Of a stretch of 64,000 nucleotides of DNA, positions 16,358 through 25,024 are shown piece after piece. The translations under genes and the position numbers were made by a program. The notes beneath the pieces are model-generated. The model saw nothing but the letters and a program-made list of their open reading frames with translations. It was not told the origin of the DNA and made no database searches. The stretch comes from Astrobacterium formosum (GTDB lineage: Bacteria; Pseudomonadota; Alphaproteobacteria; Rhizobiales; Xanthobacteraceae): assembly GCA_030848545.1 (NCBI GenBank), contig JAVDCA010000027.1:29172-93171 (forward strand). The letters are read 5' to 3'. Within the stretch, counting starts at the first letter, position 1. Each line of letters begins with the position of its first letter.

Positions 16358-17134
16358 TCACTCAACCCGGAACTCGGCATCGGCCGCGAGCCAAGTGGTG
16401 ATCGCACCCGTGGCGGGGCCGCGCGCCTCTGCGCCGATCCCATAATGGCGCGCCAGGCGGTCGAGGCCGAGCTGCAGCACCACCTTGGCGGATCGCGGCG
16501 GCCAGATGCGCTCGCGCTCCACATCGGCGAGCCCCTTGAGGAAGCAGCACACGTCGACGAGCAGGCCGGAGAATTCCGGCCCGACGGCGACGAGCGCTCC
16601 ATTGACGCGCTGGCGCGCCGCCACCATGGCCTCGGTGGGGTGGGTGACGCCGCCCGTGGTGACGACCACCTGGCTGGACCAGTTGGAGGTGGTGCGCGGC
16701 AGCATCTGGGCACGGGTGAAATCGGCGCGCAATCGCTCGCCGGCGAAGAACTGGATCGGCGAGATCAGCGCCTTGCCGTCGCGGCCGGTCCGTCGCGCCA
16801 GCCAGGCGAGCGGGCTTTCGCCCTCGTCCACGAGGACGCCGATACGCCCCTGCGGGGTGTCGACCTGGCTCCTGGCCAGGGTGAGGTGCTGGCCCGCGAA
16901 GCCATCGACCCCGGCGGTCGCAAGCGCGAGCCGGCGGGCGACATCACGACCCATGGGGGTCGGCACCAGGCGGCCATCGGCACGCCGGGCGGCGAACTCG
17001 CCGGCAATGAGTTCGGCCCCGGCCCGGGTGTCGCGGCGCGAAGATTTTCGGCGCGACGGCTTGCCACAGGCTTCACCGGTCATGCGAATGAGCAGACGTT
17101 CGGCCGCCTTGGTCAGCTTCACGGCGGCGCTCAC
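16358..17134 (-). CDS. DUF6456 domain protein
   Basis: A 258-aa cytoplasmic protein. Residues 105-150 (GESPLAWLARRTGRDGKALISPIQFFAGERLRADFTRAQMLPRTTSNW) are the DUF6456 signature, and the region to about 240 completes the domain. The first 80 residues include a basic patch (GKPSRRKSSRRDTRAG). It is encoded after and coupled by ATGA to a DnaA-domain-IV-like HTH gene, an arrangement common in Hyphomicrobiales. The two probably form one DNA-binding system, but the function is unproven. Confidence 0.8.
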   Translation of the reverse strand: MSAAVKLTKAAERLLIRMTGEACGKPSRRKSSRRDTRAGAELIAGEFAARRADGRLVPTPMGRDVARRLALATAGVDGFAGQHLTLARSQVDTPQGRIGVLVDEGESPLAWLARRTGRDGKALISPIQFFAGERLRADFTRAQMLPRTTSNWSSQVVVTTGGVTHPTEAMVAARQRVNGALVAVGPEFSGLLVDVCCFLKGLADVERERIWPPRSAKVVLQLGLDRLARHYGIGAEARGPATGAITTWLAADAEFRVE

Positions 17135-17496
17135 GGTTGGCCTCCCGCGACAACGGTCGCGCGTTCAAGGCGCGCCAGGAAGGCGTCGAAGGCGGGATCT
17201 TCACGCCGCTCCTCGATGCGACGGCAGGCGTGCGCGACGGTGCGCGGATCGCGCCCGAACGCCAGGGCGATGTCGCGGAAGCTCAGGCCGTGGACCACCC
17301 GGGCGAGATACATGGCGGTCTGCCGCGCCAGCGCCACCGGCGCCGAACGGCGCGACGTGGCGGCAAGCTCGGCGACGGGAATGCGGGTACCGGCGCCGAC
17401 CAGACGCTCGATCGCCCGGCAGCGGCCCAGGGCCGGCCGGGCACGCGTCAGACGGAGGATGCGGCGAGGCTGTTGCAGGGAGTCCGCGGGGGTCAT
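17131..17496 (-). CDS. HTH protein resembling DnaA domain IV
   Basis: A 121-aa protein. Residues 53-105 (APVALARQTAMYLARVVHGLSFRDIALAFGRDPRTVAHACRRIEERREDPAFD) closely resemble the C-terminal DNA-binding domain of DnaA, which has the same ARQ-AMYL, FGRD-TVAHAC pattern. There is no AAA+ domain, so it is not an initiator but a stand-alone DnaA-box-type binder or a derived transcription factor. It is coupled to the DUF6456 gene downstream. A perfect inverted repeat sits just upstream of its start. Confidence 0.82.
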   Translation of the reverse strand: MTPADSLQQPRRILRLTRARPALGRCRAIERLVGAGTRIPVAELAATSRRSAPVALARQTAMYLARVVHGLSFRDIALAFGRDPRTVAHACRRIEERREDPAFDAFLARLERATVVAGGQP

Positions 17497-17507
17497 GGAC
17501 GAATCCT

Positions 17508-17529
17508 ATCTAGGATGACGTACCTAGAT
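17508..17529. promoter_or_regulatory. Perfect inverted repeat upstream of the HTH gene
   Basis: ATCTAGG-N8-CCTAGAT, seven-base exact arms, ending 12 bases before the HTH start codon. Its position over the start region suggests an autoregulatory operator. Confidence 0.55.
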
Positions 17530-17812
17530 TATGGATCAAACGCCAGACCGTGGGACAAGTTGGGCGCGATTTTTTTGCGTGTTGATTCAGTTGGGAATTT
17601 TAGCCAGAACCCGCATGGTTCGTGATCAACCATCCAGCGTAGTTATACCGGTCGGCTGGAAGCCCGAGCCAGTTCACCGGTGACCGGTCAACGCCGTTCC
17701 CCAACCTTCCCCCGCAAAGGAGAGCGAAGACAGCCCGTGGCGCGGCTGCTGTCATCCAAGGCGCCGGCCGAAGGTTCGCTTTGAAACGTCCGCCGCTTCA
17801 CCCGACGAGGGT
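17530..17812. other. Intergenic, no gene recognised
   Basis: The gap between the HTH gene (minus, starts at 17496) and the 3' end of mucR. It presumably holds the HTH promoter in its first part. GAACTGG/CCGGTGACCGGT self-complementary bits lie around 17670. No coding or RNA gene is supported. Confidence 0.4.
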
Positions 17813-18226
17813 TCAGCGTCCCCGACGGCGGCGCTGCTGGCCAAGGCCCATCTGCTTGGCGAGCTGCGAGCGCGCGGCGGCGTAATTGGGCGCCACCATG
17901 GGATAGTCGGGCGGCAGGTCCCACTTCTCGCGATACTGCTCCGGCGTCATGTTGTACTGGGTACGCAGGTGCCGCTTGAGCGATTTGAACTTCTTGCCGT
18001 CCTCGAGACAGACGATGTACTCGGGCGTGATGGATTTCTTGACCGAGATCGCCGGCTTGAGCGGCTCGACCGGCATCTCCGCTGTCCCGCTCGACACGCG
18101 CAGCAACGCCGCATGAACCTGGTTGATCAGCCCGGGGATTTCATTGGCCGATACCGAATTATTGCTCACGTAGGCCGAGACAATATCGGCCGTCAGTTCG
18201 ATGAAGTTTCCTGAATTGTCAGCCAT
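17813..18226 (-). CDS. MucR/Ros-family transcriptional regulator with an altered zinc-ligand set
   Basis: A 137-aa nucleoid-associated or transcriptional regulator of the Ros/MucR family, which controls exopolysaccharide, motility and cell-cycle genes in Rhizobiales. The N-terminal oligomerisation region ([31 protein letters not shown], about 11-41) and the C-terminal DNA-binding domain (about 66-125) are typical. The zinc-finger line reads C73-x2-D76-x9-H86-x3-Q90: Asp at position 2 is usual for MucR, but Gln90 replaces the His usually seen there. The domain may therefore fold without zinc or use another ligand. The start at MADNSGNF matches the family. The tail is basic (QQRRRRGR). Confidence 0.9.
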   Translation of the reverse strand: MADNSGNFIELTADIVSAYVSNNSVSANEIPGLINQVHAALLRVSSGTAEMPVEPLKPAISVKKSITPEYIVCLEDGKKFKSLKRHLRTQYNMTPEQYREKWDLPPDYPMVAPNYAAARSQLAKQMGLGQQRRRRGR

Positions 18227-18528
18227 GTGAAGCCCCGATCCCCCATGACGTTCGGCTTCGGCCGGCCGGCACCGGGCGAAAGTGAACGACCGAATACACA
18301 CTTTGCGCAGCCCGATCATTTCGGGACGCGCCGTTCAACAGCGAGACGAACTACTAGTCGCCAACAAACGCAGCTTGCGTCCGCGATCGGCTATATCGCC
18401 CTGTGCCGCCTCATTCTGCCGCCCCATACCCCGTGGCAGACGACAGGCATGGCGACTCGAACATCCTGCCCGACAATAAAAATACGATCGCTCTGCGCAT
18501 GACGCAAGAACAGATTCGAGGAAAATCA
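18227..18528. other. Upstream region of mucR, no gene recognised
   Basis: About 300 bases upstream of mucR (minus) and of the small ORF or msrB (plus). MucR genes are usually autoregulated, so AT-richer segments around 18345-18375 and 18470-18530 are the likely control sites. No motif is strong enough to call. Confidence 0.35.
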
Positions 18529-18639
18529 ATGAAGACGCGCAGAACATCATCACTACGTCTTGGCGATATTGTCGCATCGCTGAGTCACACCAAGGCATCG
18601 CCGACTGCCGCACCCTTGTGCCGCACGGACCGTCCTTGA
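18529..18639 (+). CDS. Possible 36-aa small protein
   Basis: [20 protein letters not shown] opens a short frame preceded by GAGG eight bases before the ATG, in an AT-richer patch. The SLRLGDIV stretch faintly recalls small alphaproteobacterial proteins beginning with a 'SLxLGDLI' element, but the C-terminal part looks random. It ends 49 bases before the chosen msrB start. Confidence 0.3.
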   Translation: MKTRRTSSLRLGDIVASLSHTKASPTAAPLCRTDRP

Positions 18640-18688
18640 GGTCGCGGTGCCGCATGCTTACCTGCCCGGGGCAACCCCCGAGGCCCCC

Positions 18689-19108
18689 ATGGACACCACC
18701 GATCGCTCCAAGCTGACCAAATCCGACGAGGAGTGGCGCCGCGAGCTCACGCCGGCCCAGTACCACGTCACCCGCGAACACGGCACCGAACGCGCCTTCA
18801 CCGGCCCGTTCTGGGACGAAAAGCGTGCCGGCACCTATGCTTGCGTGTGCTGCGGCACGCCTTTGTTCTCGTCGGCGACCAAGTTCGAGTCCGGGACCGG
18901 CTGGCCGAGCTTCTTTGCGCCTCTTTCGGCCCAGGCGGTCGACACCCACGAGGACCGCTCGTGGCTGATGCGGCGCACCGAGGTCCGCTGCGCGGCCTGC
19001 GACGCGCATCTCGGCCACGTCTTTCCCGACGGGCCGAGGCCGACCGGACAGCGCTACTGCTTGAACGGCACCGCGCTCGCATTCACGCCCGAAGGTGAAA
19101 CCAAATAG
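18689..19108 (+). CDS. msrB: Peptide-methionine (R)-S-oxide reductase MsrB
   Basis: Repairs methionine-R-sulfoxide in proteins using thioredoxin. The 139-aa product has the full MsrB set: two zinc-binding CxxC pairs (CVCCG and CAAC), [17 protein letters not shown], and the catalytic Cys in [11 protein letters not shown]. There is no signal peptide with the ATG at 18689 ([20 protein letters not shown]), so it acts in the cytoplasm. A longer in-frame start 42 bases upstream is possible. Confidence 0.95.
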   Translation: MDTTDRSKLTKSDEEWRRELTPAQYHVTREHGTERAFTGPFWDEKRAGTYACVCCGTPLFSSATKFESGTGWPSFFAPLSAQAVDTHEDRSWLMRRTEVRCAACDAHLGHVFPDGPRPTGQRYCLNGTALAFTPEGETK

Positions 19109-19196
19109 GCCGCCGAAAGACCGATTGATCCCATCCCGGAATTGTCGGAAACCGCGCCGGTCTTTCGTCCGCATTCGACCAATAAAAGAGAGCCCC

Positions 19197-21308
19197 ATGC
19201 TGGACAGCCGTGCAGGCGCCCTTCCGCATGCCGACAAGCGGCCGCACCCTTACGGCCGCCACGGCATCACGCTCACCGACGACTATGCCTGGCTCAAGGC
19301 CGAGAACTGGCGCGACGTGATGCGCGATCCCACCGTCCTGCCGGCCGACATCCGGGCCTATCTGGACGCCGAGAACGCCCATGCGCAGGCCGTGCTGGCG
19401 CCGACGGCGGCGCTGCAGGACGAGCTGTTCTCGGAGATGAAGGCCCGCATCAAGGAGGACGACTCCTCGGTGCCGGCACCTGACGGCGACTTCGCCTATT
19501 TCCATCGCTACCGCGAGGGCGGCCAGCACCCGCTGATCTGCCGCCAGCGCCGCGACGGCGGCGGCGAGACCGTGCTCCTCGACGGCGATGCGCTTTCGGC
19601 CGGCAAGCCGTTCTTCCAGTTGGGCGGCGCCGACCACTCGGGAGACCACCGCCTGCTCGCCTGGAGCTGCGACGAGAAGGGATCGGAAGCCTTCACGATC
19701 CGGGTCCGCGATATGGAAACCGGACGCGACCACGACGACGTCATTGTCGAGACCACCGGCGGCGTCGTGTGGACCACCGACTCGAGCGCGTTTTACTATG
19801 CCCGCATCGACGCCCAGCACCGGCCCGTGTGGATCCTGCGCCACCGGCTCGGCACGCCGGTCACCGACGACGTCCTGGTGTTCGAAAGCAAGGACCCGGC
19901 CTATTTCCTGTCGCTCGACGCCACCCAGTCGCGCCGCTTCGCCGTCCTCACGCTCGACAATCACGAAACGTCCGAATGCTGGCTGATCGACCTTACGGCG
20001 GCTGATGCCACCGCGACGCCGGTCGCCGGTCGTGAGACCGCCGTGCGTTACACGGTCGAGCATCATCCCTCGTTCATGGGTGAGGACGCGCTCCTGTTCC
20101 GCACCAATGCCGACGGCGCCGAGGATTTCAAGATCACCTGGGCGCCACGGGCGACGCCCGATCGTGCCCACTGGCGCGATCTCGTGCCCCATCGGGCCGG
20201 CGTCTACGTTCTGTCCTTCACGGTGCTCGCCGACTGGCTGATCCGCCTGGAGCGCGAGGACGGCCTGCCGCGCATCGTCGTGCGCCACCTCGCCTCCGGC
20301 GACGAGCACGCCATCGCGTTCGCGGAGGAGGCCTATTCGCTGGGGTTCAGCGCTGGCTACGAGTTCGCGACCGACACGCTGCGGTTCGACTATTCGTCCA
20401 TGACGACGCCGTCGGAAACCTGGGACTATGCCTTGAGGACGCGCACGCGCGACCTGCGCAAGCGCCAGGAAGTCCCGAGCGGCCACGACCCAGCCCGATA
20501 CGTCACCAGGCGGGTGTTCGCCCCGACAGCGGACGGCGAGACGGTGCCGATCTCGCTCCTGCACCGCAAGGACACCGCCCTCGACGGCTCGGCGCCCTGC
20601 CTCCTCTACGGCTACGGCTCATACGGGCATTCGATTCCCGCCGCGTTCTCCACCAACCGCCTGTCATTGGTGGATCGCGGCTTCGTCTACGCCATCGCGC
20701 ATATCCGCGGCGGCAGCGAGAAGGGCTGGCGCTGGTACCGGGAGGGCAAGCTCGCCGACAAGCAGAACACTTTCCACGACTTCATCGCGGCCGGAGACTA
20801 TCTGCGCGGCCAGAGCCTGGTCGCACCGGACCGCATCGTCGCCCATGGGGGGTCCGCCGGCGGGCTCCTGATGGGCGCGGTCGCCAATATGCGCCCCGAC
20901 CTGTTCGCCGGCATCGTCGCCGAAGTCCCCTTTGTCGACGCCTTGAACACCATGCTGGACGACAGCCTGCCGCTGACGCCGCCGGAGCAGCGCGAATGGG
21001 GCGACCCGATCGCCGATGCGGACGCCTTCCGCACCATGCTGGCCTATTCGCCCTACGAGAATGTGCGCGCCCAGCCCTATCCGGCCATGCTGGTCCTGGC
21101 CGGCCTCACCGACCCGCGCGTCTCCTATTGGGAGCCGGCCAAATGGGTGGCGCGGCTGCGCACCACCAAGACCGACGAGCGTCCTATCGTATTTCGCACC
21201 AACATGCAGGCCGGCCACGGCGGCGCGTCGGGCCGCTTCGAGCGACTCAAGGAAGTTGCATTGGTCTACGCCTTCGCGCTCGCGATCGCGACGGCGGGTG
21301 TCGGCTGA
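19197..21308 (+). CDS. ptrB: S9A family oligopeptidase (oligopeptidase B type)
   Basis: Serine peptidase that cleaves short peptides, typically after basic residues for oligopeptidase B; cytoplasmic. The 703-aa protein begins with the propeller domain (HPYGRHGITLTDDYAWLKAENWRDVM) and ends with the alpha/beta-hydrolase domain. Motifs are GYGSYG (oxyanion region), HGGSAGGLLMG (catalytic Ser), GLTDPRVSYWEPAKW (catalytic Asp) and QAGHGGASGR (catalytic His). Length and motif spacing match oligopeptidase B. Start ATG at 19197; an upstream in-frame ATG overlaps msrB and adds no family sequence. Confidence 0.92.
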   Translation: MLDSRAGALPHADKRPHPYGRHGITLTDDYAWLKAENWRDVMRDPTVLPADIRAYLDAENAHAQAVLAPTAALQDELFSEMKARIKEDDSSVPAPDGDFAYFHRYREGGQHPLICRQRRDGGGETVLLDGDALSAGKPFFQLGGADHSGDHRLLAWSCDEKGSEAFTIRVRDMETGRDHDDVIVETTGGVVWTTDSSAFYYARIDAQHRPVWILRHRLGTPVTDDVLVFESKDPAYFLSLDATQSRRFAVLTLDNHETSECWLIDLTAADATATPVAGRETAVRYTVEHHPSFMGEDALLFRTNADGAEDFKITWAPRATPDRAHWRDLVPHRAGVYVLSFTVLADWLIRLEREDGLPRIVVRHLASGDEHAIAFAEEAYSLGFSAGYEFATDTLRFDYSSMTTPSETWDYALRTRTRDLRKRQEVPSGHDPARYVTRRVFAPTADGETVPISLLHRKDTALDGSAPCLLYGYGSYGHSIPAAFSTNRLSLVDRGFVYAIAHIRGGSEKGWRWYREGKLADKQNTFHDFIAAGDYLRGQSLVAPDRIVAHGGSAGGLLMGAVANMRPDLFAGIVAEVPFVDALNTMLDDSLPLTPPEQREWGDPIADADAFRTMLAYSPYENVRAQPYPAMLVLAGLTDPRVSYWEPAKWVARLRTTKTDERPIVFRTNMQAGHGGASGRFERLKEVALVYAFALAIATAGVG

Positions 21309-21317
21309 ACAATTACG

Positions 21318-21902
21318 CTACACAAGCAGGCCTGCGATGGCATCGACCAGCGGCTTCTCGTCGCCTTCAAAGCTCGCAATCATAGCCGCCATGATGGCAT
21401 CGGGATCGAGCCGTTCAAAATCGGGGTCGTGACCAGCCTCGGCAGCCAACAGCAAAAAGAAAGTCAATTGTGTGCGGCCATTACCTTCACGGAACGGGTG
21501 AATGGCATTCAATTCGGCCAGGAAGTGCCCGGACTTCTGGGCGAACTTGCCCGCGTCCACGTCCTGGAAAAACTGCTCCGCCTTCAGCGTACCGAACAGC
21601 TTTCCCATCTCGCCGGCGAGGTTCTCCGGGTAGCAGAACATGCTGCCGCCCTTGGAAATGCGGACAGTCCGCAACTCTCCCGCCCACGAATAGACGTCCT
21701 GGAACAGATGCCGATGTATATTGAGGTAGTGCGCGAACGACAGATCGCCTGCAGGCAACGGCTCGGCAGCGCGTTGGGCGGTAATTTCCGCCTCGAAAGC
21801 GTCAAGCTGCGCTTGGTCACCGATGTCCAGCTTGTTCTTTAGGACGGTTGTTCCAGGGTAGCAGTACGGGTCCGCAATGGCGTCGTACATAATCGCCAAC
21901 AT
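21318..21902 (-). CDS. Fic/DOC family protein (probable AMP-transferase toxin)
   Basis: Fic enzymes transfer AMP or another nucleotide moiety to hydroxyl groups of target proteins. The 194-aa protein has the complete core HPFREGNGR (135-143), with catalytic His135 and the metal-binding Glu, and the flap region RISKGGSMFCYPENL (about 81-95). The stop of the upstream small gene overlaps the start (TGATG), so the two are coupled as in Fic toxin-antitoxin modules. No inhibitory helix motif is visible inside this protein. Confidence 0.9.
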   Translation of the reverse strand: MLAIMYDAIADPYCYPGTTVLKNKLDIGDQAQLDAFEAEITAQRAAEPLPAGDLSFAHYLNIHRHLFQDVYSWAGELRTVRISKGGSMFCYPENLAGEMGKLFGTLKAEQFFQDVDAGKFAQKSGHFLAELNAIHPFREGNGRTQLTFFLLLAAEAGHDPDFERLDPDAIMAAMIASFEGDEKPLVDAIAGLLV

Positions 21903-22117
21903 CACGCTTTGGCGTGCGCCCGGATGATGGCCTTGCGACGCTCCTCGGCAGACAGGCCGGCGCGGTCGAACTCAACCGCTCGCTTATTCATGCTCGGCGT
22001 GAGTTTGACGCCCTCAACGGCACTGATCTTCGCGAATCTGGCTCGGCCAACCATAAACCCGCCTTCGACATTGGCCTTGACGGTCGTTTTCCGCACAGCC
22101 GGTTTCCGTATCCGCAT
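21902..22117 (-). CDS. Small antitoxin-like partner of Fic
   Basis: A 71-aa basic protein (MRIRKPAVRKTTVKANVEGGFMVGR at the N-terminus) with a central FAKISAVEGVKLTPSM and a helical C-terminus (AGLSAEERRKAIIRAHAKA). Its stop overlaps the fic start. The SAVEG element is one residue short of the (S/T)xxxE(G/N) inhibitory motif known from VbhA-type antitoxins, so the mode of inhibition is uncertain. I judge it an antitoxin mainly from context. Confidence 0.65.
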   Translation of the reverse strand: MRIRKPAVRKTTVKANVEGGFMVGRARFAKISAVEGVKLTPSMNKRAVEFDRAGLSAEERRKAIIRAHAKA

Positions 22118-22216
22118 GCTGCAAGCGTACCACGCCCCGGAGACGGCCGACAAGCACCCCGGAAGCGCTCGGCCACCCGTTGATGGAACAAAATCTCGCT
22201 CCCCTGCCGGCACGCA

Positions 22217-23164
22217 TCAACCGGCCCGCGGCGGCGGCGTTTCGCTCTGCTGGCTGTTCGAGCAGCGTTCGAACTCGCCGCTGCTGATCAACATTCTCAA
22301 CAGTTCGCGCGTCACGTCGGGCAGATGCCGGCCGCGGCGGGTGACGATCTGAGTATAGGAGGCGATCTGCGCCGCGTAATCGAGCGGAAGCCATACGAGC
22401 TCCTCGTTCAATTCCCTCTGCGGCGAAGGCCGATAAGGCATCAGGAAGACTCCCTTCCCGAGGGCAACGAACGAGCGGATGAGCAGATAGGAATTGGCGA
22501 TCAGAACCGGGCGCAGAGAGATGCGCTCCGAGCGGGCGATCAGATCGGTGATCTGGCGGCCGCCGAACTGCGGCTGCAGCAGTCCGACCGGATAGCTCAC
22601 CACGTCGCTCAGCCGCGGCATTCGTCCCAATCGCGTGAGCGCATGATCGCGGTGCACGACGACGCAGATCGGGACCTCGGAGCGGGCGTGGAACACGAGC
22701 GAAGGATCGTTCGGAGCGAAATAGGTGACGGCGAGATCGACCTGATCTTCCAGGAGCGCATGAACCGCGTCGGCAGTCGGATGGACGAGCACTTCCATCT
22801 CGACGCGCGGATAGCGGTTCTGGAAATCCCTCAGCGGGCCGTTGACGACCCACGGCCCGAAGCCTTCGCCGATCGAAAGACGAACCCGCCCGTGCTCGAC
22901 GTTGCGGATCGCATCGAGCTGCTCTCGCAGCGCGATCTCGGCCGATTGCTGGGCGCGATAGTATTCGCACAGGCTCAGGCCGACCTTGGTGGCGACGACG
23001 GAGCGCCCGCGCTTTTCCAGAACCGCGAGCCCCAATTCGGATTCCAGTTGCGCGATCTGCCGGCTGATGGTCGAAGGCGCAACATTGATCCGTTCGGCGG
23101 CCTGCCGGATACCGCCGCAGATATGCGTGTGAAACAGATAACGCAGCCGGGTCGGCTCGATCAT
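22217..23164 (-). CDS. LysR-family transcriptional regulator
   Basis: A 315-aa regulator. The winged HTH is at residues 3-60 (LRYLFHTHICGGIRQAAERINVAPSTISRQIAQLESELG, with ISRQ recognition helix). The LysR substrate-binding domain starts near 90 (GRVRLSIGEGFGPWVVNGPLRDFQNRYP) and runs to about 295. Start at MIEPTRLRYL; upstream in-frame Met codons exist at MQRTW and earlier. It is divergent from a peptide-type ABC importer and most likely regulates it. The ATTG-N3-CAAT palindrome in the gap is a candidate binding site. Confidence 0.88.
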   Translation of the reverse strand: MIEPTRLRYLFHTHICGGIRQAAERINVAPSTISRQIAQLESELGLAVLEKRGRSVVATKVGLSLCEYYRAQQSAEIALREQLDAIRNVEHGRVRLSIGEGFGPWVVNGPLRDFQNRYPRVEMEVLVHPTADAVHALLEDQVDLAVTYFAPNDPSLVFHARSEVPICVVVHRDHALTRLGRMPRLSDVVSYPVGLLQPQFGGRQITDLIARSERISLRPVLIANSYLLIRSFVALGKGVFLMPYRPSPQRELNEELVWLPLDYAAQIASYTQIVTRRGRHLPDVTRELLRMLISSGEFERCSNSQQSETPPPRAG

Positions 23165-23216
23165 CACCCAAGTCCGTTGCATCGAAGGCAACACGTTGTT
23201 CCAGATAGGCACCTTG

Positions 23217-23227
23217 ATTGCAACAAT
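23217..23227. promoter_or_regulatory. Candidate LysR-regulator half-site palindrome
   Basis: ATTG-CAA-CAAT, an 11-base dyad in the 157-base divergent region between the LysR gene and the ABC operon. It is weak evidence by itself. Confidence 0.25.
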
Positions 23228-23321
23228 TCGGGCTCCCTAGACTTTTGCGGGTGCCAGTGCGCCTCGACGCGGTGACATGACACCAGCCCCATGAGCTGGT
23301 CATTGAATTAGGAGCATCCCT

Positions 23322-24926
23322 GTGAGGTTCGGACGGTTTGTCGTTGCTGCTGCCATCGGGCTTTGCGCATCAGTATCCAGTTTGGCGCTGACTCCGCCCG
23401 CCCAGGCCAACACTTTTCGCTTTGCCGCGCAGGGCGACTTGAAGTCGCTCGATCCCTACGCGCTCGCCGAGACGTTCACGCTGGCCCTGATCGGCGGCGT
23501 CTACGAGGGACTGACGGCGCGCGACGCCCAACTCAAGATCGTGCCGGCGCTCGCCGAAAGCTGGGACGTCTCGGCGGATGCGCGCCGCTGGCGCTTCCAC
23601 CTGCGTAAGGGCGTGACCTTCCATGACGGCACCCCCTTCACCGCCGACGACGTGATCTTCTCGGCCGACCGCGTGCGCTCGTCCGGGTCCGATCTCAAGA
23701 CCCGGGTCCCCGCCGATGCGGTCTTCACCAAGGTGGACGACCATACCGTCGACGTCACGACGCCCGACCCCTCGCCTCTTCTCAATGCCGTCTGGGACAC
23801 CTGGTACATCGTTTCGAAGAAGTGGACCGAGGCGCACGACAGCGTCCAGGTGAACGCCGGCGCCTCGGCACCGTCCTATATTTCACTCAACGCCAACGGC
23901 ACCGGCCCCTTCCGGCTCGCCTCGCACAGCCCGGGCGTCAAGACCACCTGGGTGCCGAACGAGCGCTGGTGGGGCAAGCGCGAGCACAATCTCGACGAGG
24001 TCGTGTTCACACCGATCGCGTCCGGGGCGACCCGCGTCGCCGCCCTCCTCTCCGGCGAGGTCGACATGATCGAGCCGGCCCCGCTCCAGGACGTCGACCG
24101 CATCAACGCCAGCGGGTCCGCGCGCGTCATGCAGGGCCCGGAGGTGCGCACCATCTATCTCGGCTTCGACCAGCACAGTGCCGTGCTGCCGCGGTCCTCC
24201 GTCACCAACGGCAATCCGTTCAAGGACGTGCGCGTCAGGCGCGCCGTCTATCAGGCGATCAACGAGGATGCGATCAAGACGCGGGTGATGCGCGATGCCG
24301 CCGTGCCGACGTCACTGATCGTCGCCAAGGAGCTCTTTCCGCGCGCCGGCGAGTTCAAGCGGCCCGACTTCGATCCCAACGCCGCCAAGGCGCTGTTGGC
24401 CGCGGCCGGCTATCCCAACGGCTTCGAGGTCCAGTTCGACTGTCCGAACGACCGCTACGTCAACGACGAGCGCATCTGCCAGGCGATCGTTCCCATGCTT
24501 GCCCGGATCGGCATCAAGGCCAACCTCAAGGCGGAGCCCAAGTCGATCCTGTTCGGGCGCATCTACGCCAGCGGCGGTTACGCGACCTCGTTCTACCTTC
24601 TCGGCTGGCAGACCAACGGATCGGGCAGTCTCGGGGTCCTGCGCGACCTCTATACTTGCCGCGACGATGCCGGTCATGGCGGCGGCAACAATATCGGCAA
24701 CTACTGCAACAAGAAGGTGGACGCGCTGACCATCGACATCGGGCGCGAGCCCGACGAGACCAAACGCAACCAGTTCATTTACGATGCCTACGACATCGCC
24801 CAGAACCAGGAAGTGGCCTACATACCGCTGCACCAGCAGACCCTGGCCTGGGGGATCCGAAGCAACGTCAAGGTGGTGCAGCGGGCCGACAACGACTTCC
24901 GCTTCTACTGGGTCACCAAGAACTGA
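23322..24926 (+). CDS. Peptide/nickel-type ABC transporter substrate-binding protein
   Basis: Periplasmic SBP_bac_5 family binding protein, 534 aa. It has a signal peptide (about 1-29, cleavage after PPAQA), then NTFRFAAQGDLKSLDPYALAET, LAESWDVSADARRWRFHLRKGVTFHDGTPFTADDVIFS and the C-terminal NQEVAYIPLHQQTLAWGIR. These are the standard family landmarks. GTG start with AGGAG eight bases upstream. It is the first gene of a complete importer (two permeases, two ATPases) followed by an M20 amidohydrolase. Peptides or N-acylated amino acids are the likely cargo (inference). Confidence 0.93.
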   Translation: MRFGRFVVAAAIGLCASVSSLALTPPAQANTFRFAAQGDLKSLDPYALAETFTLALIGGVYEGLTARDAQLKIVPALAESWDVSADARRWRFHLRKGVTFHDGTPFTADDVIFSADRVRSSGSDLKTRVPADAVFTKVDDHTVDVTTPDPSPLLNAVWDTWYIVSKKWTEAHDSVQVNAGASAPSYISLNANGTGPFRLASHSPGVKTTWVPNERWWGKREHNLDEVVFTPIASGATRVAALLSGEVDMIEPAPLQDVDRINASGSARVMQGPEVRTIYLGFDQHSAVLPRSSVTNGNPFKDVRVRRAVYQAINEDAIKTRVMRDAAVPTSLIVAKELFPRAGEFKRPDFDPNAAKALLAAAGYPNGFEVQFDCPNDRYVNDERICQAIVPMLARIGIKANLKAEPKSILFGRIYASGGYATSFYLLGWQTNGSGSLGVLRDLYTCRDDAGHGGGNNIGNYCNKKVDALTIDIGREPDETKRNQFIYDAYDIAQNQEVAYIPLHQQTLAWGIRSNVKVVQRADNDFRFYWVTKN

Positions 24927-25024
24927 GGATCAGGCGCAATGCTCCCATGGCGAGGTAGCGGCCGGACTGCCTCCCATGGGAGCGGTCGTATAGACTTCCT
25001 TCCGCGTCGCGAAAGCCCTTGCGC

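Noticed and set aside
18335..19237. Minus-strand frame overlapping msrB
   Set aside because: Antisense to the complete msrB gene and lacks any domain.
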